A DNA stretch of 64,000 nucleotides from Arthrobacter sunyaminii (GTDB taxonomy: Bacteria > Actinomycetota > Actinomycetes > Actinomycetales > Micrococcaceae): assembly GCF_018866305.1 (NCBI RefSeq), contig NZ_CP076456.1:3844001-3908000 (forward strand), read 5' to 3'. A model generated the notes under the pieces. It saw only the letters and a program-made list of their open reading frames with translations. It was not told where the DNA came from and searched no databases. The position numbers and the translations under genes are program-made. Shown piece after piece: positions 56,039 through 64,000 of the stretch (positions are counted from its first letter, which is position 1; every line of letters starts with the position of its first letter).

Positions 56039-57064
56039 GTGAGCATCGAAACCCCCGCAGCCGCCGACGGCGTACGCGACGTCATCATTGTCGGTTCCGG
56101 TCCGTCCGGTTACACCGCCGCCGTTTACACGGCGCGCGCCAACCTCAAGCCGCTGCTGATTGCCAGCTCGGTTACCGCCGGCGGTGAGCTGATGAACACC
56201 ACGGACGTGGAGAATTTCCCCGGCTTCCCCGAAGGCGTCATGGGTCCGGACCTGATGGCCCAGTTCGAGAAGCAGGCAGCGCGCTTCGGTACGGAAATCC
56301 TTTTTGAGGACGTCACCTCCCTGGAGCTCGACGGCGACATCAAGAAGGTCACCATCGGCACCGGCGAAACCTTCCTGGCGCGGGCCGTCATCATCTCCAC
56401 CGGCTCCGCCTACCGCGAGCTGGGCCTTGAGGACGAGAAGCGCCTGTCCGGCCGCGGCGTCAGCTGGTGTGCCACCTGCGACGGTTTCTTCTTCAAGGGC
56501 CAGGACATCGCCGTCATCGGCGGCGGCGATTCCGCTCTGGAAGAGGCCCTGTTCCTGACGAAGTTTGCCTCCAGCGTGACCGTGGTACACCGCCGCTCCA
56601 CTCTGCGTGCGTCCAAGATCATGCAGGACCGCGCCCTGTCCCACGAGAAGATCCGCTTTGTCTGGGATTCGGAAGTGGCTGGCATCCACGGTGAAGACAA
56701 GGTCACCGGTCTGCGCCTGCGCAGCACGGTGGACGGCTCCGAGTCCGACCTGGCCGTCACCGGCGTCTTCGTCGCCATCGGCAACGACCCGCGGACCGAC
56801 CTCGTCAAGGACCAGCTGGAGCTGACCAGCGAAGGCACCATCGCCGTCGCCGGCCGCACCTCCAAGACCTCCCTGCCCGGCGTGTTCGCCGCCGGCGACG
56901 TCATTGACCCCACCTACCGCCAGGCGATCACCGCTTCGGGTTCGGGCTGCGTGGCTGCCATCGACGTTGAGCATTACCTGGCTGACCTGGGCGATTCGGT
57001 GGCCACCGCAGCCGAAGTGCCCACCCCGCCGGCTGAAGCCGTATCCGAACACGCCGCCCTCTAA
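56039..57064 (+). CDS. trxB: Thioredoxin reductase
   Basis: 341-residue NADPH-dependent flavoenzyme that reduces thioredoxin. Start GTG 56039. FAD motif VIIVGSGPSGYTAAVYTARA, redox-active C144-A-T-C147 (WCATCDG), NADPH motif VIGGGDSALEEA and the C-terminal FAD closure GVFAAGDVIDP. A short Ala/Pro-rich C-terminal extension. It forms an operon with trxA 28 bases downstream. Confidence 0.96.
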   Translation: MSIETPAAADGVRDVIIVGSGPSGYTAAVYTARANLKPLLIASSVTAGGELMNTTDVENFPGFPEGVMGPDLMAQFEKQAARFGTEILFEDVTSLELDGDIKKVTIGTGETFLARAVIISTGSAYRELGLEDEKRLSGRGVSWCATCDGFFFKGQDIAVIGGGDSALEEALFLTKFASSVTVVHRRSTLRASKIMQDRALSHEKIRFVWDSEVAGIHGEDKVTGLRLRSTVDGSESDLAVTGVFVAIGNDPRTDLVKDQLELTSEGTIAVAGRTSKTSLPGVFAAGDVIDPTYRQAITASGSGCVAAIDVEHYLADLGDSVATAAEVPTPPAEAVSEHAAL

Positions 57065-57092
57065 GTTCGCAGAAATCTGTAAGGAGCACCAC

Positions 57093-57419
57093 ATGAGCAA
57101 CGCTAAAGATGTCACCGACGCTTCCTTCGGCGCCGACGTCCTCACCGCCGACAAGCCCGTCATCGTTGACTTCTGGGCAGAGTGGTGCGGCCCGTGCCGC
57201 ATGCTCTCCCCCATCCTCGACGACATTGCCGCGCAGTACGCGGACAAGGTGGACGTCGTGAAGGTGAACGTGGATGACAACCCCGCCATCGCCGCCAAGT
57301 ACGGCATCACGTCCATTCCCGCTGTCTACGTATTCCAGGGCGGTGAAGTGGCTGCCACGTCCATCGGCGCCAAGCCCAAGCAGGTCCTGGAACAGGAATT
57401 TGCGGCCTTCCTGAAGTAA
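57093..57419 (+). CDS. trxA: Thioredoxin
   Basis: 108-residue classical thioredoxin with active site W31-C-G-P-C35 and the cis-proline region ITSIPAVYVFQGGE. AAGGAG lies 10 bases before the ATG. Reduced by the adjacent TrxB; the ten-base gap to the next gene suggests co-expression of all three. Confidence 0.97.
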   Translation: MSNAKDVTDASFGADVLTADKPVIVDFWAEWCGPCRMLSPILDDIAAQYADKVDVVKVNVDDNPAIAAKYGITSIPAVYVFQGGEVAATSIGAKPKQVLEQEFAAFLK

Positions 57420-57429
57420 GTCACCAACC

Positions 57430-58626
57430 ATGCACCCGGCAGGAGAAACCCTGCGGAGAATGGACGCCGGCCGGCGTGTCAGGGCGCTTCGCGAAGCGCT
57501 GCTGAGCGCCGGCATCTCCATGTCCTATTTGGCTCCGGACTCCGTCAACAACCCCGATCTCTTTGACGATCACGTGGACGCCGCCGTCCGTTCCTTCCAG
57601 CAAAGCCGCGGGCTCATCGTGGACGGCGTGGCCGGACCCGACACCCTGCGTGCCCTGGCTGAAGCGCAGTTCCGCTTCGGGGACCGCGTCTTGGCCCTGG
57701 TCGAAGGCCAGCAGCCAATACGGGGCGATGACGTTGCAGAACTCCAGCGGCACCTCTCGCACCTGGGGTTCTACTACGGCCACATCGACGGCGAATTCAA
57801 CGTCCGTACCCGTTATGCCGTTGCCGAGCTGCAGAACAACCTTGGCATTCCCGGCACCGGCGTCTGCGACCAGGACACTATTCGAGCCATGGCCCGGGTT
57901 AACCGCGCCATCACGCCCAGCCAGGCATTTGCCCTGCGTGACTATGAGCGGCTGGACCGTTCCACCGCTGCGCTGCGCGGCCGTTTGATCGCCCTCAGCA
58001 CCGGAAGCTCCGAGCTGGCCTCGCCCCACGCCGTCGACCGGCTGACATCCCGGCCACTGACCGAAGCCATGGTTGCCGCCGACATCGGGCAGCGCGTGGA
58101 GCGTATTCTGCGCGAGTTCGGTGCCGGAGTTGTTTCCCGTGCCTCCGCCTTCGCCGGGGTGGACGGCGGCGGCGAGAGGGTCCCCAGCCTCAGCCTGGAT
58201 CTCCACTGTGACTGGCTGGACCAGCAGGCAGCTTCCGGAATCGCCGCCTTTTACTGGGGCTTGCCCGGAACCGGTGAAGCACGATCACCCATCGGTCACC
58301 GCGCCGCCATCCTGCTGATGAAGGAACTGGCCGCCCGGACCGGTATGGACAGCCTGGGCGTCCACGGCCGCACGTGGGACACCCTCAAACTCTCCGGAAT
58401 CCCCTCCGTCGGCCTGGACCTTGGTTACCTCAGCAACCGCGGCGACGCGGAACGGCTGGCAGATCCGGTTTTCCGGCAAACGGTGGCCGATTCCATCGTT
58501 ATCGGCATTCAGCGCCTCTACCTGCTCGAAGAAGAGGACCAGCCCACGGGCACCTTGGCTCTGGACGATGTGTTCCGTTTTAATCCGGCGGAAGTTCCGG
58601 AGGAACGGCGCGTAGCCGGACTCTAA
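57430..58626 (+). CDS. cwlM: CwlM-type protein: two PG-binding domains and degenerate amidase
   Basis: 398 residues: two PG_binding_1 domains (about 15-75 and 90-155) and a C-terminal N-acetylmuramoyl-L-alanine amidase (Amidase_3) fold from about 180. Key residues look lost: the usual D-x-GHGG zinc histidine is STGSS at about 190-194, and the catalytic Glu of VEL-GFLSN is D330 (LDLGYLSN); H259 of the SxHxN-like site remains. No signal peptide. In mycobacteria CwlM sits at this locus and regulates MurA rather than cleaving wall. An intracellular regulatory role fits. A second ATG 30 bases in is possible. Confidence 0.85.
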   Translation: MHPAGETLRRMDAGRRVRALREALLSAGISMSYLAPDSVNNPDLFDDHVDAAVRSFQQSRGLIVDGVAGPDTLRALAEAQFRFGDRVLALVEGQQPIRGDDVAELQRHLSHLGFYYGHIDGEFNVRTRYAVAELQNNLGIPGTGVCDQDTIRAMARVNRAITPSQAFALRDYERLDRSTAALRGRLIALSTGSSELASPHAVDRLTSRPLTEAMVAADIGQRVERILREFGAGVVSRASAFAGVDGGGERVPSLSLDLHCDWLDQQAASGIAAFYWGLPGTGEARSPIGHRAAILLMKELAARTGMDSLGVHGRTWDTLKLSGIPSVGLDLGYLSNRGDAERLADPVFRQTVADSIVIGIQRLYLLEEEDQPTGTLALDDVFRFNPAEVPEERRVAGL

Positions 58627-58645
58627 CAGGCATCCACCGCACAAT

Positions 58646-58690
58646 ACGACGGCGGCGTCCCCCTTCGCGGGGGACGTCGCCGTCGTTGTT
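58646..58690 (+). terminator. Terminator after cwlM
   Basis: Very long stem: ACGACGGCGGCGTCCCC pairs with GGGGACGTCGCCGTCGT around a CTTCG loop, followed by TGTTT. Marks the right end of the intact gene set. Confidence 0.9.
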
Positions 58691-58792
58691 TAGGCGGCTA
58701 CTGGCAAGTGCCCGGCTTAGGAGGTGCCGGCTGTAGATCCCATAGTCGGTACCCATGCCGTTGCGAAGCCAACCAATTAACGCGTCGGCAGC

Positions 58793-59669
58793 GTGGTGAA
58801 AAGTATCCTCGCGAAAAGCCCCTGTTCGTTCGAACTGGACGTTGCAGTGGTGGGCATGGGCTACGTCGGGCTGCCGACTTCCCTGGCTTTCCGGAGGCCG
58901 TCTACCGGGTGATGGGGATCGACATCAACTCCCGCCGGCTGCAGGCCATTCAGGGCGCGCGTGCCGACCTGCTCGAAGGCGACCGCGACCGTTCGGACCG
59001 TGCGTTGGAGGACCCGGCGTTTGATCTGACGTGCGATCCGCCGCGGCTCTCCAGCGCCGCTGCTGTTGTCGTGGCCGTCCCCACGCCGGTCGACACATGT
59101 CTGGTGCCGGACTTTTCCATCCTGCGCAGCGCCTGCAGCACGGTGGTGGAACACGCCGTTCCGCGCCAGTTGCTCGTCCTGACGTCATCAACCTACGTGG
59201 GCAGCACCCGGGCTCTTTGTGGGCCCCCTGGCAACCCGCGGGTTGGATACAGGAAGGCACCTGCATGTGGCGTTCAGGCCGGAACGCATCAATCCGGACG
59301 TGGATGATTTCAGCCAGGAGGATGTCCCCCGGGCTGAACAAATACGTGCCCGCCGTGCATCTGGTGCCAGCGGCCGAGGCCGCGGAAATGACAAAGCTGC
59401 TGGAGAACACCTTCCGTGCCGTGGCTATCGCCCTGGCCAACAAGTTCGCCGATATCTGTGGGGCTCTGGGTATCCCGGTGATGGATGTCATCGACGCCGC
59501 AGACACCAAACCGTTCGGGTTCATGCGGTTCAATTCGGTGCCCGGGATGGGCGAGCACTGCATCCACACGCCGCACACCGACTTTGACGTGTCATGGCTG
59601 GCCTCGGTACCCGCCGTCCTGGACGCCGCCTACAGGCTTCCCGCAGGCCTCAACATCATTGCGCTGTGA
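58793..59669 (+). pseudogene. Nucleotide-sugar dehydrogenase (UGDH/WecC-like), broken
   Basis: Remnant of a UDP-sugar dehydrogenase. The N-terminal NAD motif DVAVVGMGYVGLPTSLAF is intact, but the frame shifts and stops at 58910-58912. Homology then resumes in another frame (VMGIDINSRRLQAIQ, PTPVDTCLVPDFS, LTSSTYVGSTR). A further frame carries the AFRPERI and QEDVPR segments, then a deletion leads to AEMTKLLENTFRAV and DVIDAADTKPFGF. The active-site cysteine region survives only as GMGEHCI. At least three lesions, so non-functional. The product would have made UDP-sugar acids for a polysaccharide. Confidence 0.8.
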
Positions 59670-59708
59670 TTCTCAGCCGCACCACTTCTTTGCAGGGAAT
59701 ACACCACC

Positions 59709-60112
59709 ATGAAAACAGCAGTAACGGCGGCGCCGGCTTTAACGGCAGCCATCTTTCTGAATACCTACTGGCCGCCGGCGACCACGTGACGGTTCTTGAT
59801 GATCTGTCCACCGGCTCCCTGGAAAACCTCCGCGGAGTGCTGGACCACCCCGGCATCCGCCTTGTCGAGGGAACCATTTTGGACCGGACCGCCGCTGAGA
59901 GTGTGATCGCCGGTGCGGACCGATTGTTCCATCTGGCCGCCGCCGTCGGCGTCATGCTCATTGTCGAAGACCCGCTCACAAGCCTGCGCCAATATCCAGG
60001 AACCGAAGTGGTGCTGGACGCCACCGTAGCTGCCGGTGAGTGCGGCTATTGCGTGGCTTTTCAACCGCCAATGGTGCTGCCGGAACCCCGGACGGTGGCC
60101 AGGATGGTCTCC
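59709..60112 (+). pseudogene. NAD-dependent sugar epimerase, truncated
   Basis: SDR-type epimerase/decarboxylase fragment. ATG 59709 begins MKTAVT; a one-base deletion at about 59723 shifts to GGAGFNGSHLSEYLLAAGD (the Rossmann motif, with I to N at one position), VTVLDDLSTGSLENL, LFHLAAAVGVMLIVEDPLTSLR and GTEVVLDA. The C-terminal catalytic Tyr-x3-Lys region is missing. It follows the dehydrogenase remnant in the same direction, as expected for a polysaccharide precursor operon. Confidence 0.75.
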
Positions 60113-60190
60113 TAGCCGTCGCGTGCCAACGTTTAGGAAGGAGGCTGAACCTGCCGCAGGTGGGCTGGTTGAGTTGGAGGGTCTTTGAAT

Positions 60191-61100
60191 ATGGGAACCA
60201 AGTCTGCTCGCCGACTGCCGTCGCACCGCAAACATAAACGGTCTCTGCAAACCTTTGCCGCTCTCCTGATGCTATCTCTTCCCATGGCCTTCCTGATCTT
60301 CGAGGCCTATGGCTGGCAGCGGCCGGCTGGGGTTCCCCGGACAACACATGTGCCGTCGCGGAAGCACAGCCCCTTCCGGCTTACATACCCTCCGAGTCGC
60401 TCCCCTTCGCCCCCCGGGCAAACGGTAGTGAGCCTGACGTTCGACGACGGGGTCAGCGGTGCGGCACGTGCGGCTGAAATCCTCAACGCCGTGGACATGA
60501 AGGGAACCTTCTACATGAAGTCAGGTTTGCTGGACGAAACCGGATTCATGGCCCTCCGGCAGGCCAAAGGCGTGGCCGGCCCATTGATGACGAATCCCTG
60601 CTCCATGAGTTTGTCGCCTGGCTGGCAATACGGGAAACCATCAGTCCGACTGTGGTCCTCTCCGTGCAGGAGGTGTTTGGCGGGCATTTGCTGGTCCCGG
60701 GCCGTTGCGGCAGCAACACCGCGGAGTTGACCAGGGCGCCGGGCCCGCGGGGAGGCACGGGTGGGCAGGTGTGACCGTGTGAGGCTATGAAAGCGGTGAT
60801 GCCAAACTGACACAGACGCAGGGTCTGGGTACGTTTTCCCCTGCCGTCCATCCTGGTCGCCGTTGCTTGTTGAGACTCTCCTGCACTGCCGATGTGCCAA
60901 CCCAGCTCAGTCTTTACTATCGGGCCAATTTGGGTGAATGGCAGAATGGACGGCCGGTCCCTTCTTGGAACCCTCCGAAGACTTCACTCCCACGGCATGG
61001 ACAACCCCTCCTGTTCCCGAAGGCGCAGCCGGCCTGACGTATGGTCCGTCATTGAGCGTCCGGGAGTCCTGCGGATGCGTCTACGGAGGGTGTGACGGAG
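60191..61100 (+). pseudogene. Polysaccharide deacetylase (NodB) with CBM-like C-terminus, broken
   Basis: ATG 60191 with GGAGGG upstream opens a basic N-terminus and a membrane/signal helix. It continues to the NodB motif VVSLTFDDGVSGAARAAEIL and MKGTFYMKSG, then loses frame and its core. The NodB C-terminal remnant (FVAWLAIRETISPTVVLSVQ) appears in another frame at about 60590-60680. A C-terminal carbohydrate-binding-like part is visible in two frames (TQLSLYYR at about 60900; AWTTPPVPEGAAGLTYG at about 60990). Several indels and deletions make it non-functional. Confidence 0.7.
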
Positions 61101-61164
61101 CGGTGATCGGCAATAGCTGCGAACCCGGGCTGCGGGCAGAAGACGAGGGTTGGTTGCATGGGTA

Positions 61165-61461
61165 TATGCTCCCCGCCGCGAAAATCGGTTCTGCCTTGAT
61201 CTCCCGTTCGACGACGTCAATGTTCCCCGGGCCTTCGCCATGCGGGGTTCCGTCGTCCCCTGGGCGGACGAGCCGGAATGCTACAGCCAGATCCATGACG
61301 CGGGACCGGCACTCTATGACGACGTCGCTTACGTTTTCGGGGATGACGACGTCCGTCCCGCCAATACCCTTCACAACGGTGCCGGCATGGACGTCTCGCC
61401 CGCTCTCAATGGCTGCCTGGGTTTTGAATCTCTGAACGCCGCCGACCGTGTGAGTCGGTAA
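61165..61461 (+). pseudogene. Fragment of a secreted protein with DVSPALNG motif
   Basis: One open stretch encodes DLPFDDVNVPRAFAMRGSVV, then WADEPE joined directly to IHDAGPALYDDVAYVFG and GAGMDVSPALNGCLGF. The blocks look like parts of a small secreted domain seen in actinobacterial polysaccharide loci, with an internal deletion and no start or signal peptide. Family assignment is from memory of similar sequences and is weak. Confidence 0.45.
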
Positions 61462-61593
61462 TTGCTGGACCAGACGCATGTTCCGGCCGACCCCTGGCGG
61501 GAGTCGTCACCGCCAGCCAGGTGCAGCATGAGTGAACCAGCAGCCACGCCGTCCGCAGTTCGAAGCTCATCTAAAAAGTCTTGGGGGGGGAAC

Positions 61594-62197
61594 GTGGAAC
61601 CATGCGCAATTCTGGTCATTGCACTGCTGATGCTGGGGATCGCCACTCCCCTATCGAGCACGGTAGGCCTGCTTCGCCGGATCGGGGAATTACATAACCC
61701 AAGCATCCCGAACCAGTTGGCCTGCCCACAGACATCACACTGTCTTCCTGAATCAGGTTGCCGTCCTGATAGCAGCACGCCATGAAGAACTCGTGATCGC
61801 GGAAACCATCGCCTCAGCCAAAGTGCTCATCCTTACCTCCAACCTTCACGTTGTTTCGGATGGTTCCACCGGCGCAACTTCGTTAATCGCTGAAGCCGAA
61901 GGGGTGAACTGTCTGGAACTGCATCCGAACCGGGGAAAGGCCAGTGCGCATGCCGCCGGAATTGGGTACTACGCTCTGGCGTCCATTTATGAGGGCATGC
62001 TCCTTCTCGATGCTGATACACGGTTGATGCCGGATTACGTCAAGACCAAGCTGCCTCGGTTCGCCGCATCTGACGTCGTCGCAGTCGCCGGCCGGGCGAA
62101 GTCCCTCCCTGCAGCGGATGCCGGAAACCAGTGGGTTGGGTTTTGCTCGCATGCCGGGAGCGCACTCAACAGCATTACTCAACGGGACCGGGAGTGA
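61594..62197 (+). pseudogene. GT2 polysaccharide synthase, truncated
   Basis: GTG 61594 behind a G-rich SD starts an N-terminal membrane helix (ILVIALLMLGIATPLSSTVGLLRRIGE). A frameshift near 61750 moves to QVAVLIAARHEELVIAET, VVSDGSTGATSLIAEAEGV, NRGKASAHAAGI and LLLDADTRLMPDYV with the DxD motif. The frame ends at 62197 before the Q-x-x-R-W motif and C-terminal helices. It resembles processive cellulose/hyaluronan-type synthases; together with the neighbouring remnants it defines a lost exopolysaccharide operon. Confidence 0.75.
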
Positions 62198-62511
62198 ACT
62201 GGATATCCCTCTCGGACTAACTCATCAGGTTCGTTGGCTTGCACACAAACAGCGGTACTACTCAGGTAGTTACTCGTGCACTGCATCGAAGTTACCTACG
62301 GACACCCCCACGAGATACGCCCGACGCATCCATTGACGATGGTCATCCATCCACGATGCCTCAGCACTCAGGCTAGCCAGGTCGCCGCTCGACTGAGGTG
62401 AAAGTGCCGCTACCACCGGTACCCGACGCCCGGCCACCGCCTTCAATATCGTGAAGACCGCAGTCCTCCGTAAACTCGACGGTTCACGGCCGGGCTCCCG
62501 CTGGGTGGCAG

Positions 62512-62527
62512 CGTTTCACGTGAACCA
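62512..62527. promoter_or_regulatory. parS-like site 1 (two mismatches)
   Basis: CGTTTCACGTGAACCA against the consensus TGTTTCACGTGAAACA; the TTTCACGTGAA core is intact. Weakest of the five. Confidence 0.6.
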
Positions 62528-62719
62528 AGGAACTGTGGTGGGGGTCGTCGAATCGCCATAGCTACGGCGGAGGACGGCGAGTGCACGTCGAAGTTCATCT
62601 AAACCGGTTGGAAGCGGCATGCAACACCTGGGTAGGACGGTGGCCGCGGACAACAATGGCATCTCCGGAATTCATAACGGACTCCTCGCGTGCGGCTACC
62701 TGGAGAGAAGCTCGACACT

Positions 62720-62735
62720 TGTTTCACGTGAAACA
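62720..62735. promoter_or_regulatory. parS site 2 (perfect)
   Basis: TGTTTCACGTGAAACA, the exact palindromic ParB-binding consensus shared by most bacteria. Confidence 0.93.
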
Positions 62736-63226
62736 GACATAGAGACCTAAGGGATTCGTCCCCTGGCAGGTGTTGAGCGGCGATGTCAGGACCGGGGACC
62801 GGGGACCGGAGCCGGCGACGAGTCAGATAGCCTGCCAGACCCCGGCCTTCAACCGGGCACGCGTCCGCGGCATACCAGCTGCACGTACACCGACAGGCCG
62901 GCGGACGGGGGCGATGAGTACCGTGAAAGACAGAGGCATGCATTCAAGTCGACGCGACCCCACCCAGACCGTACGCGGCCAGCCAGTGGGGTTTGGGGGC
63001 CTTCCGGCACGGCCGAGAGCAGAGGCACCCGCCAAGTGGAACCGTATCTCCACACCCCGTGGTCTACCGCTCCGGGATGATGCGCGCTGACAGTGTAGGA
63101 CGCCACTGGCGCACATTCTTCGGGGGTCACCGCCTACCAGGGTGTGCTGTTTCAAGGCCAGCAAGGAAACTGCGGCGTGTGCCGGCCGCGGATGGGGACG
63201 GGCGCCGTGGCACGGACAGTCCATGA

Positions 63227-63242
63227 CGTTTCACGTGAAACA
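63227..63242. promoter_or_regulatory. parS site 3 (one mismatch)
   Basis: CGTTTCACGTGAAACA; only the outermost base departs from the consensus. Confidence 0.88.
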
Positions 63243-63497
63243 GGAGGACCGTATGGCGTCCAGTAAAAATGGTGCGGGCCTTTATGTTAAATCGGGCGGT
63301 CCGCATTCGATCGGTCTCGGACATCCGCGCGAGCGGAACATAGGACGTCCACGGGGTAAGCAAGGTCTGCTTGTTGATACTCCGAACTGACAAGACACCT
63401 CCGGCTCGTGAGCCACGTACGATGCTATTCGGCGACCACGAACCGACCCGCATGTCGGTCATGCGTCACCCAGCAGCCAGAACTCACGTGGTCGTAA

Positions 63498-63513
63498 CGT
63501 TTCACGTGAAACA
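63498..63513. promoter_or_regulatory. parS site 4 (one mismatch)
   Basis: CGTTTCACGTGAAACA, identical to site 3 and about 271 bp from it. Confidence 0.88.
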
Positions 63514-63770
63514 CAAGAACGGACGGCTACTGACCTGGCTGTGGGCGACTACGGATTATGTCGGGAGCTGCGATCAAGCGCTCACGGACGACAGCCCATC
63601 TAACGTACTTCTGTTATTCGCGGTCTGTTCTCCAACCACACATGGCCTGAATCAGAGGTAGCCGCGAAGCGAAGACGGTTAATTGCCTATCCAGGAGCAG
63701 CACTACCCTGTGACCCTAACCCACGGAGCAAAGCGGATAAGTGGAGCCGACACAGCCGCACAAAAGACCA

Positions 63771-63786
63771 TGTTCCACGTGAAACA
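63771..63786. promoter_or_regulatory. parS site 5 (one mismatch)
   Basis: TGTTCCACGTGAAACA; one T to C change inside the left arm. Confidence 0.83.
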
Positions 63787-64000
63787 CAGGCGCCGGCACA
63801 TCCCCAACTCGTTAGGGCGAGAGGGCTGAGGCAGGGAGGCAACGAGCGACCAGGAGAACAGTTGGCTGTATAGCGCACTCAGAAACTGAATCATGCCGGT
63901 GTTCAGGACTGGCAGGCGGCAACCAGCCTTCTAGTCATCTCCAACCGATCCTGCGGCTCTTTGGGCCATGACTTGCTGCATGGAACAAGAGCTCTCCGTC

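Larger units (their letters stand above)
62198..64000. other. Gene-free interval carrying the parS cluster
   Basis: No gene with coding character is visible; the short open frames have no Shine-Dalgarno and no recognisable motifs. No tRNA or rRNA was recognised. The only clear signals are five parS-like sites. parB is expected beyond the right edge by synteny. Confidence 0.65.

Noticed and set aside
62599-63900. Short open frames around the parS sites
   Set aside because: Random-looking translations, no ribosome-binding sites, no conserved motifs; parS signals explain the interval better.
1-64000. CRISPR arrays, tRNA or rRNA genes, insertion sequences
   Set aside because: No regularly spaced repeats, no cloverleaf-like or rRNA segments, and no transposase or terminal inverted repeats were recognised by eye.

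Overview
The window is a high-GC actinobacterial chromosome segment, most likely from an Arthrobacter-like member of the Micrococcaceae. The evidence is frequent GTG and TTG starts, mycothiol genes (ino1, mshA), an Rpf resuscitation factor, and origin-proximal gene order. pcnA, a NUDIX gene, murJ with a pseudokinase partner, trxB, trxA and a CwlM-type protein lie in the order known from mycobacteria just upstream of parB/parA and dnaA. Five parS-like sites at 62.5-63.8 kb confirm the right end is close to the replication origin; parB itself is not in the window.

Layout. 0-9.5 kb: SulP transporter (cut by the window edge), DHDPS-family lyase, CinA-like amidase, a tightly overlapping operon of four glycosyltransferases, an acyl-CoA ligase and an EamA permease. 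9.6-14.8 kb: CGNR zinc-finger protein, a secreted sortase-type serine protease, a lipoprotein and small membrane proteins. 14.8-20.6 kb: MFS and MATE exporters, a DUF4031-HD fusion, and a BNR-repeat protein overlapping a MoaD/ThiS-like protein. 20.7-23.8 kb: Rpf with a possible c-di-AMP riboswitch leader, divergent from a KimA-like K+ transporter. 23.8-28.5 kb: dnaB with a DnaA-box cluster upstream, then rplI, rpsR, ssb and rpsF. 28.5-38.8 kb: M18 aminopeptidase, three ABC-2 exporters (two are tandem duplicates), an MFS protein and an ABC-F ATPase.

38.9-51.7 kb: ABM-fold monooxygenase, small and membrane proteins of unknown role, an FAD oxidoreductase coupled to a GT-C enzyme, ino1, fhs, mshA, a 1.2-kb interval with two short SD-led ORFs, a histidine phosphatase and pcnA. 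Ino1 makes the inositol phosphate that MshA uses in the first step of mycothiol synthesis. 51.8-58.6 kb: NUDIX, murJ, pseudokinase, trxB, trxA and a CwlM-type pseudo-amidase, joining cell-wall precursor export and regulation to thiol redox.

58.7-64 kb holds no intact gene. The left part is a decayed exopolysaccharide cluster: nucleotide-sugar dehydrogenase, epimerase, polysaccharide deacetylase, a secreted protein and a GT2, all frameshifted or deleted. The right 1.8 kb is apparently non-coding and carries the parS cluster. The most interesting points are the parS cluster in decayed DNA, the inactive-looking CwlM and pseudokinase pair around murJ, the four-glycosyltransferase operon, the BNR/MoaD-like pair, the DnaA-box cluster before dnaB, and the short ORFs next to mshA.
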